Positions 56,315-64,000 of a stretch of DNA of 64,000 nt are shown piece after piece. Made by a program: the position numbers and the translations under genes. Where the stretch lies: assembly GCA_009667805.1 (NCBI GenBank), contig CM019072.1:38061519-38125518 (forward strand), in the 5' to 3' direction. The notes under the pieces were generated by a model that saw only the letters and a list, made by a program, of their open reading frames with translations, was not told the origin of the DNA and did no database searches. How positions within the stretch are numbered: position 1 is the first letter of the stretch; each line of letters opens with the position of its first letter. This stretch comes from Leptobrachium leishanense (taxonomy: Eukaryota > Chordata > Amphibia > Anura > Megophryidae).

Positions 56315-57047
56315 GGCCCTATTACAATCTTCGCGCAAACGTTTGCGCCAGCGCAAAAATGCAATAACGCAAGGGGTAAAACCCTTTGCGCTGAACGTCG
56401 TATTACAATGTCAGCGCAACAAACGCACGTATTTGTCTACCGCGGGTGAACCTGCGCGAACCCTGCACAAGCGTACTTTACTGTGCGCACCCTATACTTA
56501 ACATTGTGAGCGCAAACGCAAATGATTGCTGGTACGCAGATGGTATTACAATCTATGCGCAGGATTTAACGCACAGCCTTTGCGCGCATAATTTTAGCAA
56601 CTCCTAAAAGCTGGTGTTAATGGCAAATCTGAACGTCCTGGCCGAACCCAAATACACCAGCCCAAAAAAAAATGCTGGGAAGTATAGTTACACATTCTAC
56701 TCATACCAAACCAATAAAATGGATAAATTGTGTGTGCATTTAATATTGCTGCAGCATATATACTCAGATTGACTTTGGCAGGCGCAAAAACTTAACGTGA
56801 GATATTTGTGGTTCTTAATTCTGATTGGCTGAATCACGTGAAAAAAACAATCCGCACACTGATTTCTGCACAACTTTGCTGCGCGCGCATTTGTGCACGT
56901 CCGTTTTACGCGCGTTATTGCTCGACGGATGAAAAAATGCGCGAGGATTATAATTCCAACGTTGATTTACGCGCGTTAACGTTTAACGCTTGGTGCACAA
57001 ATTCACCCGTTGCGCAAGCGTTTTAACGCGAAGATTGTAATAGGGCC
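56315..57047. mobile_element. Foldback MITE rich in GCGCAAA words
   Basis: Inverted ends GGCCCTATTACAATCTTCGC and GCGAAGATTGTAATAGGGCC are perfect over 20 bp. The interior matches the 39411-40152 element in inverse orientation. The two copies have different outer ends but the same core. Confidence 0.85.
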
Positions 57048-57247
57048 CCCTGCTTTTACAAATAGTGCCTACACCTATATATAAGGAGGATGTGCAAATG
57101 TATCCCAAAGTTTAATGACATTATCACGTACTGATTTCATATAGCATTTCGTGTTTTATGTTACATGTTTTTACGGTTCATTGTTATGCTGCACTCCAGT
57201 CTACTTTCATGCATGTTATATATATGTTTTCTTTAAAAGGGGAAAGC

Positions 57248-57421
57248 TGTAGAATATGTGTGTTGCATTTATACATACACGTAGATGTGTGGAGACAGGA
57301 AGTGTGAGAGTGTTAGAAGAAACAGGAAGCATGGACTGAGACACACAGAATGTCATGAGAATAAAGCAGTTCTTCATAAAGTTTACCAAGTGACTGCATC
57401 CTCATTTTGTGCAGATCTACA
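57248..57421 (+). mobile_element. Possible short LTR with upstream purine tract
   Basis: Starts TGTAGAATATG and ends CAGATCTACA, giving 6-bp inverted tips (TGTAGA/TCTACA). AAAAGGGGAAAG lies just upstream like a polypurine tract, and AATAAA lies inside. It would be a 3' LTR remnant of a plus-strand element. No coding sequence adjoins it. Confidence 0.4.
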
Positions 57422-57429
57422 CCAGTAGA

Positions 57430-57680
57430 TACAGTAGGACATGAGGGCCCTATTCCCGTGGGAATTTATAATCTAGGTGGGTCAGGCGATTAGAAACAGG
57501 AGGGGGGACTGCAGTGATGAGTTAATGCAGGGAGAGGTGAGGACCGTTTTTGGGTTGGTCGGATGTCTTGTTCGGAGTCAGGTGGTAGGCTTCCCTAAAC
57601 AGAAGGGTCTTTAGGGAGCGTTTAAATGAAGCCAGATTTTGAGGACAGTCTGATATAGCGAGGAAGTGTATTCCATAGGG
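57430..57680 (-). mobile_element. L2-like LINE fragment
   Basis: The minus strand matches the end of the copy at 38150-39053: 'ctagattataaattccc', 'gggaatagggccctcatg' and the region coding 'FREAYH'. Confidence 0.75.
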
Positions 57681-57683
57681 TGC

Positions 57684-58236
57684 ACTGTACAGAGCACTGG
57701 TGAGACCTCACTTGCAGTACTGTGTGCAGTACTGGAGACCATATCTCCAGAAGGATATAGACATCTTAGAGAGAGTTCAGAAAAGGGCTACTAAAATGGT
57801 GTACGGCTTGAAGGAGAAAAGTTACCAGGAAAGGCTTAATGATCTTATCATATATAGCTTGGAAAAAAGACGAGACAAAGGAGATATGATAGAAATATTT
57901 AAATACGTAAAGGGAATCCACAAGGTAGGGGAAGGGAGTATATTTAAAAGGAAACAAAGTAGGAAAGCAAGAGGACATAGTCTTAGATTAGAGGGGCAAA
58001 GGTTTAAAAGTAACATCAGGAAGCATTATTTTACTGAGAGGGTGGTGGAAAAATGGAACAGCCTTCCAGTAGAAGTGGTAAAGGCCAAAACAGTGATTGA
58101 ATTTTAGCAGGCATGGGATAGGCATAAGGCTATCCTAAATAAAAGATAAATCCTGGTAAAGTATCCATGTTTTGGGCAGACTAGATGGGCCGAAAGGTTC
58201 TTATCTGCCGACATTTTCTATGTTTCTATGTTTCCA
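57684..58236 (+). pseudogene. CR1-like LINE, C-terminal RT and tail
   Basis: Translation from 57686 gives 'LYRALVRPHLQYCVQYW', 'LERVQKRATKMVYGL', 'YSLEKRRDKGDMIEIFKYVK' and 'HYFTERVVEKWNSLPVEVV', the standard C-terminal blocks of CR1 reverse transcriptase. An in-frame TAG (58107) follows 'VIEF'. The tail has 'gggccgaaaggttcttatctgcc' and a TTTCTATG repeat, a typical CR1-like 3' end. Truncated at the 5' side; inactive. Confidence 0.88.
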
Positions 58237-58244
58237 TGCACATT

Positions 58245-58723
58245 ACCTGGATTTATCTTTTATTTAGGATAGCCTTATGCCTATCCCATGCTTGCTTAAA
58301 TTCAATCACTGTTTTGGCCTCTACCACTTCTACTGGAACCCTGTTCCATGTATCCACCACCCTCTCAGTAAAATAATGCTTCCTGATGTTACTTTTAAAC
58401 CTTTGCCCCTCTAATCTAAGACTATGTCCTCTTGTTTTGCTACTTTGTTTCCTTTTAAATATACTCCCTTCCTCTACCTTGTGGATTCCGTTTACGTATT
58501 TAAAGTTTCTATCATATCTCCTCTGTCTCGTCTTTTTTCCAAGCTGTACATGTTAAGATCATTAAGCCTTTCCTGGTAACTTTTCTCCTTCAAGCCGTAC
58601 ACCATTTTAGTAGCCCTTCTCTGAACTCTCTCTAAGATGTCTATATCCTTCTGGAGATACGGTCTCCAGTACTGCACACAGTACTCCAAGTGAGGTCTCA
58701 CCAGTGCTCTGTACAGTGGCAAT
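58245..58723 (-). pseudogene. CR1-like LINE, inverted second copy
   Basis: The same C-terminal region as 57684-58236, on the minus strand: 'LYRALVRPHLEYCVQYWR' to 'YSLEKRRDRGDMIETLNT', then a shift and the remaining blocks. Together the two copies make an imperfect inverted repeat of about 450 bp arms with a spacer around 58150-58250. Confidence 0.87.
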
Positions 58724-58739
58724 GAGGTTCTGAGGTTTC

Positions 58740-60369
58740 TGAGGTTTCTGAGATTAAGGAAGATTTTTGTGTTCTTGGAGGTGAAATACAGCAGATTGCG
58801 TCCACTGTGTCATTCTCTGAAGTTTTGCCTGTGCATAACATTCAGGATAGGCAGATGCGCAATAGGGAATTCAATTTGTGGCTTCGGGAATGGTGTCGGG
58901 AGCAAGGATTTGGCTTTGTGTCCCATGATAGCTCTAATTGGAGCAGAAAGGAACTGTATAAAAAACATGGTTTGCATCTTACTCATAGGGGAACATATGT
59001 TCTCAGTGAGAAGTTCATAGGTTTCACAAAGGAATATTTAAACTAGGAGGGGGGACAAAAGGGTAAAAAACAATCTGCCCAATTGTCCCCCAAAACTAAA
59101 TCGGAGGGTGCAAGCAACATGCGAGGTAAAAAATTACAAGCTCAGAGTCGTGTCTATAAATGCTCGCAGTTTAGTCAATAAAATCAATGAACTGGAGGCA
59201 ATGATGGCAGCTGAAAAAGTAGATTTAGTGGCGGTTACTGAGACATGGTTCAGTGAGAAAAATAACTGGACATAACAATACCGGGGTACTCTTTATATAG
59301 AAAAAGACAGAGAGGGTAGGAAAGGAGGAGGAGTGGCCCTGTATGTGAAAAAACAACATAAAAACGAACCAAATAAAAAGTGAGCGAGGTGAACATAGAG
59401 TCAGTTTGGGTTACGCTAACATTTGGCAATCATACAGTAGCTTGTGTAGGTGTGATCTATAGACCCCTGGACAAGTAGAAGAGCTAGATAATCTGCTGTT
59501 GAGGAAATAGCCAAAATGGCAATGAAGGGGGAAGTTTATTATCATGGGGGACTTTACTCTTCCTGATGTGAACTGGAAAACCAAAATAGCTGGGTGCACC
59601 AGGAGTACAAATATTCTAAACTCCTTACTGGGATTATCTTTAACACAAGTAGTTGAGGAGCCAACCCGTAAAGAAGCCATATTGGATTTATACTCACAAA
59701 TGGAGGTTTGTTATCGGACGTTGTTGTAGGTGAAATTTGGGATCTAGTGATCACCAGTCAGTGTGGTTTAATATAAGAACAGGGATGGAGCCGCACCACA
59801 AAAAACAAAAGTTTTAGACTTTAAAAATACAGATTTTTCTAAAATGAGATTTTGTGTGAAGGAGTCATTATCAGACTGGAGGAGTTTAAAAGGAGTCCAG
59901 GAGAAATGGGATTATTTAAAGGAGGCATTATTGAAGGCCACAGGCAATTGCATTCGGCTTGTTAGCAAAAACAAAAAAGGGCAAGAAACCACTGGGTACT
60001 CTGCAGAAGTGGCCAAAAATAGTGAAGGAACAAAAAGATAGCATTCATATAATTATAAAAAAACTCAGATGAAGAAGATAGGCAAACCTATAAAAATTAG
60101 GGCAGAAAAGCAAAGCAATTTAAAAGCTTCCAAAGCACACGCAGAAGAGAAAATATTCTCAGTCAGTAAAAAGGGGGACAAAACATTTTTAGATACAATA
60201 AACGAGAAAAGAAAAGTAAAACAAAGGATAGTTGGATTTAGGGCTTATATTTCAAGGTCTAAGGGTAAGTAGTCAATGTAATAAGCACAGGAAATGCTGC
60301 AGAATGCTTGGTTTGTGTAGGGAGGGCATTAGCAGTAGGAAAAGGGAAGTGCTCATGCCACTGTACAGA
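58740..60369 (+). pseudogene. CR1-like LINE: end of ORF1 and endonuclease region
   Basis: The first part (58769-59046) reads 'MRNREFNLWLREWCREQGF', then 'HGLHLTHRGTYVLSEKF' and a stop. The D/H-G-L-H-L motif with this spacing fits the end of the esterase-like ORF1 of CR1 elements. From about 59140 the APE-type endonuclease starts: 'INARSLVNKINELEAMM' and 'VDLVAVTETWFSEKN', then 'GGVALYVKK', 'VGVIYRPLD', and 'MGDFTLPDVNWKTKIAG'. Several stops and shifts break it. At 60369 the Ty3 LTR interrupts sequence ('gccactgtacaga') that continues in intact CR1 with the region starting at 57686. Confidence 0.8.
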
Positions 60370-61219
60370 TGTCACGGATCCCTCTGATTACCAGAAGTGT
60401 GGTCCCTTTACGCAGACCGCTCTCTACCCTTCCGATCCTTGAATGGTCGGCGAAACTAGAAAGACAATAACCAGACAATAGATAGACAAGGGGTAACACC
60501 AGACAGAGGTATGGAATAGAGTATCGTCACGAATCCTTCTGACTACTAAGATATATATATCTTTCTGTAGCTCCCTTTCTACTCTTCCGATCCTTGAATG
60601 GTCGGCAAAGCTATGTAGACAATGAAGCAGGTAACAGACAAAGAAAGGGAAATACCAGACAGGGGTACAGAACAGATCACAAGTCCTCCCTAGGACTTTA
60701 GTAATAGCAGAGGTAATCTGATGCGTGCTTAGGATGCCACATAGACTGACCTCAGTACCAACGTTAAGGGCAGAACCTAGAGCAGAGTAAATGCCAATAC
60801 CAGGGGTCATACACAGGAGGGTTCGTTTGCCAATGCCAGGGTCATACACAGGAGGGTTCGTTTGCCAATGCCAAGGGTCATACACAGGAGGGTTCGTTTG
60901 CCAATGCCAAGGGTTATACACAAGAGGGTTCGTTTGCCAATGCCAAGGGTCATACACAAGAGGATTCGTTTGCCAATGCCAAGGTCATACACAGGAGATA
61001 GCAAAAATCACAAGAGCTCTGCGGGAGGTGAATACCACGTCAGGGCACCGGTGTATGGGAGAGACTGGGTTTTAAACCCGGCGGGTCCGCGTCACAGCGC
61101 CAGGCCCCGCCCCTCGGCGTCCCACGTGAGCGGGCCCGGAAGCGCTTACATTCGGCGCCTGGCCAGCGAGCAGCGAGGAAGCTGCTGCCAGGCGCCCCAT
61201 CCCCTGAGCCACCGTGACA
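60370..61219 (-). mobile_element. 3' LTR of a Ty3/gypsy element
   Basis: 850 bp bounded by TGTCACGG and CCGTGACA (inverted TGTCAC/GTGACA tips). The adjoining inner sequence on the minus strand is GGAGGGGGGGTTC, a polypurine tract just before the LTR. Inside, a 150-bp block at 60370-60525 is repeated diverged at 60526-60690, and a 36-37-bp array lies at 60790-60995. Confidence 0.88.
60790..60995 (+). repeat. Tandem repeat inside the LTR
   Basis: Five to six units of 36-37 bp: CATACACAGGAGGGTTCGTT then 'tgccaatgccaagggt'. Confidence 0.93.
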
Positions 61220-62500
61220 GAACCCCCCCTCCAGGGGCGGCCACTGGACGACCCCCAGGGGCACGGGGATGCGCTAAATAGAAGGCCTTCACTAGCCTAG
61301 GAGCATGGACTTCCGCAGCCGGTACCCAAGAACGATCCTCCGGACCGTACCCCACCCAATCGACCAAATACTGCAAGGACCCCCTAGACAGCCTGGCACC
61401 CAGAATGGCCTGAACTTCGAATTCCTCCTCGCCCTCCACAGAGACAGGAGGCGGTGGAGCATGGACTTTGGTGTACCGGTTACATAACAGCGGCTTCAAA
61501 AGGTTTCACATGGAATACATTGTGTATTTTAAAATGGGGGGGTAACGCCAAAGCATAGGAGACAGGGTTGAGTCGCCGTAGTATCTTTATAGGGGCCGAT
61601 ATACCTAGGAGCCAACTTCATGGAAGGCACTAAGAGCTTGATGTTACGTGAAGACAGCCAAACCCTGTCCCCAACTTGATACACTGGTGCCTGCCTCCTG
61701 TGTCTGTCGGCCTTAGTTTTCTGGATGGCACTACTTCCTCCAGTGCCCGTCTCACTCTCCCCCAAGTCTCTTTCAATGATGCCAGTTGTTTATCTAAAGC
61801 AGGAATCGTGGAATCAGGAAACGTATCGGGGAGCACGGGAGGATCAAAGCCATAAACAGTGAAGAAAGGAGAATGACCTGTGGATTCACTTACTGCGCTG
61901 TTAATAGCATATTCTGCCCACGGTAGCAGATCTGACCAGTTATCTTGTTGTTCTGAGATGAAGCACCTGAGATATTTCTCTACGTTTTGGTTTGCTCGTT
62001 CTGCTGCTCCGTTGGTCTGGGGTGATAGGCCGAAGAGAAAGAGAGGTCTATCCCCACGTTCTTACAAAACCCTCTCCAGAATCCTGAGATGAATTGGGTC
62101 CCCCTATCAGAGACTATCTCCCGAGGGACACCGTGAATGCGGACCACATTGGCAATGAATATGGGCACCAGTTCAGCTGCCGAAGGTAGTTTCTGAAGAG
62201 GAACATAGTGACCCATCTTGGAAAATCGATCTATGATCGTAAGTATCACTGTATTCCCTCTTGACTCAGGTAACTCTACGATAAAATCCATGGCTACATG
62301 TGACCAGGGTCGTTCGGGGATCGGCAAAGGCTGGAGTAAGCCAATGGGTGCTGTTTTGGGACTTTTCTGCCTTGTGCACACTTCGCACACGGCAATGTAA
62401 TCTTTGACATCTCGGCGCAATGTGGGCCACCAGAGGAGTTTACTGATACTAGACACAGTCTTGGTGATACCCATATGCCCGGAAGTTTTATTATCATGAT
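61146..62500 (-). pseudogene. Ty3/gypsy integrase with chromodomain, frameshifted
   Basis: Continues the pol gene after a frameshift near 62480-62520. The zinc-binding part has 'HMGITKTVSSISKLLWWP' and 'CEVCTRQK'. The core follows with 'HVAMDFIVELPESRGN' (first D), 'IVSDRGTQFISGFW' (second D) and a shift in the region of the expected glutamate ('RPTEQQNEQTKT'). Further shifted frames give 'GHSPFFTVYGFDPPVLP'-like content and '[17 protein letters not shown]'. The last frame (61146-61499) is a chromodomain: '[20 protein letters not shown]' and '[14 protein letters not shown]'. This marks a chromovirus, whose chromodomain targets chromatin. The open frame runs through the polypurine tract into the LTR. 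Confidence 0.88.
61220..61232 (-). other. Polypurine tract of the Ty3/gypsy element
   Basis: On the minus strand GGAGGGGGGGTTC directly precedes the LTR; it would prime plus-strand DNA synthesis. Confidence 0.75.
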
Positions 62501-64000
62501 AGATGTTAAGTACTTCCTCTCTTTCGTTCTCAGGTACAAAGAGTCTCGCAGGAGGTTTTCCCCAGGAGCTGCGCCCTGGACGGTCTGCAACCTTTTCATT
62601 AGAGGAGACGAAACACTAATCGTGGTAGCGGCTATAATCCTCTCCTGGGGTACAATGGGATGCTGATCTTGGATATTATGTTCATAAGACTCATACTGTC
62701 TCGACAATGCGTCTGCTTTGATGTTTCTGGACCCAGGTCTATAGGTAAGTACGAAATTAAAACTTGAAAGAAACAATGACCATCTCGCTTGTCTGGAGTT
62801 TAAACGTTTGGCATCTCCAATGTACGTGAGATTCTTATGGTCGGTTATGATAACAATGGGGTCCTTAGACCCTTCTAATAAGTATCTCCATTCAGCCAAG
62901 GCCGCGATGACTGCTAACAATTCTCTATTTCCAATGTCATAGTTCTTCTCTGCCGGGGACAACTTCCGAGAATAGAAGCCGCATGGATGCAAGGGTTTGT
63001 CAGGAGCCTCCCTTTGGGACAAGACTGCACCAAGACCTAGTTCGGAGGCGTCAACTTCTAATTGGAAAGGCAGAGCCGGATCTGGATGCCGGAGAACAGG
63101 GGCAGTAGTAAAGGCTTGTTTTAGTGCCTCAAAGGCTTGAGTGGCTTGAGGTGTCCATTTCTGATTTCCCACCCCTTTCTTTGTCATAGCCGTGAGGGGG
63201 GCCACCAAGGCCGAAAAATCTTTAATGAACCTTCGGTAATAGTTCGTAAACCCCAGAAACCTCTGAATGGCTTTAAGTCCTTGGGGTAGAGGCCAGTCAA
63301 GAATAGCTGAGAGCTTCTTGGGATCCATTTGAAAACCCCCAGGAGTTATAATATAACCAAGGAATTGCACAGTTACTATGTCGAATAGACATTTTTCTAG
63401 CTTACAGTACAATCCAGCCTTCAATAGTTTTTTCAACACTTGTTTCACGTGGACATGATGAGTGTCCACATCAGGAGAGTATATCAGGATATCATCCAGA
63501 TATACTATGACGAATTCTTGCAGAAAGTCCCTTAGAGTGTCATTTATAAGGTCCTGAAAGACGGCTGGCGCATTACACAACCCAAAAGGCATCACCAGGT
63601 ATTCGTAATGCCCGCTACGTGTATTAAAAGCCGTTTTCCATTCGTCTCCCTTTTTAACCCTGACCAGGTTGTACGCTCCGCGTAAATCAAGCTTAGTATA
63701 GACACGAGCCCCTTTTAATCGGTCAAACAATTCTGTTATGAGAGGTATGGGATATGCATTTCTTATAGTGATCCTATTTAAACCCCTATAGTCGATGCAA
63801 GGTCGCAGATCTCCCTCTTTCTTGGAAACAAAAAAGAAACCTGCTCCTGCTGGAGAGGAGGACCGTCTAATGAATCCTCGTTCCAGATTCTCCCTTATAT
63901 ATTCCTCCATAATGTCGTTCTCCCTTTGTGACAAAGGGTATACGTGACCCCTAGGAGGCATCGTACCGGGGAGCAAGTCAATGGCACACAGTCATATGGA
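62500..64000 (-). pseudogene. Ty3/gypsy reverse transcriptase and RNase H (partial)
   Basis: The element enters from the right edge, so gag and protease are outside. RT motifs: 'ENLERGFIRRSSSPAGAGFF', 'DLRPCIDYRGLNRITI', 'YTKLDLRGAYNLVRVK', 'YLVMPFGLCNAPAVFQ' and 'FVIVYLDDILIYS'. RNase H: 'LEVDASELGLGAVLSQ', 'FYSRKLSPAEKNYDIGNREL' and 'IITDHKNLTY'. The region is open from about 63976 to 62520 with no stop and looks well preserved; the break comes at the frameshift before the integrase. The motif wording fits the sushi-like vertebrate chromoviruses (family knowledge). Orientation is minus, with the 3' LTR at 60370-61219. Confidence 0.92.

Overview
The window looks like vertebrate, probably amphibian (frog-like), intergenic DNA that has been filled almost completely by transposable elements. 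The basis is a decayed KCTD-family exon with vertebrate features, together with L1-, L2- and CR1-type LINEs, DIRS and Ngaro tyrosine-recombinase retrotransposons, a chromodomain Ty3/gypsy element, a Tc1 element with long inverted repeats, many hAT and TTAA-type non-autonomous DNA elements, and Helitron ends. The species assignment is inference. I see no intact host gene. The only open, motif-complete gene is a Tc1 transposase (minus strand, 5705-6712).

Layout. 1-2850: end of a TTAA element, an L2-like LINE tail and two foldback MITEs with TTA/TAA target duplications. 2899-12225: a dense series of hAT-type elements, four with perfect or near-perfect 8-bp target duplications; one hosts both another hAT copy and the Tc1 element, and others host TTAA-type foldbacks. 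13398-14603: three copies of a small foldback family with ends CAGGGTTATTC and 3-bp target duplications. 15345-17205: three tandem-repeat arrays around a large palindrome. 17690-18756: oppositely oriented L2-like LINE pieces. 19291-21530: a three-layer nest (Tc1-type MITE, then CAGGGTTATTC element, then hAT with minisatellite).

22048-30715 is an L1-type ORF1 split by a 7.2-kb Ngaro-like retrotransposon (22747-29921). That element still shows the A1-internal-B1-A2-B2 split repeats, reverse transcriptase, RNase H and tyrosine recombinase remnants, and an SGNH-hydrolase-like remnant. 31551-36214 is a hAT-type element swollen by about 4.2 kb of a 21-bp minisatellite. 38150-42003 holds an L2-like LINE, a MITE, a hAT element and Helitron 5' ends; 42003-46400 a degraded DIRS element (minus). 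47574-48373 is a broken KCTD8-like exon. 52045-54675 is a broken BED/hAT transposase joined to satellite arrays. 57248-60369 holds L2 and CR1 fragments, and 60370-64000 a Ty3/gypsy chromovirus (minus, 3' LTR inward) inserted into the CR1.

The most unusual theme is that the same minisatellite units, and GC-rich palindromes with CACGTG and CCAAT-like words, recur inside non-autonomous hAT elements whose terminal repeats differ. These elements appear to act as nurseries or carriers for tandem repeats. No host pathway is encoded; the genes present serve only the mobility of their own elements, and nearly all are broken.
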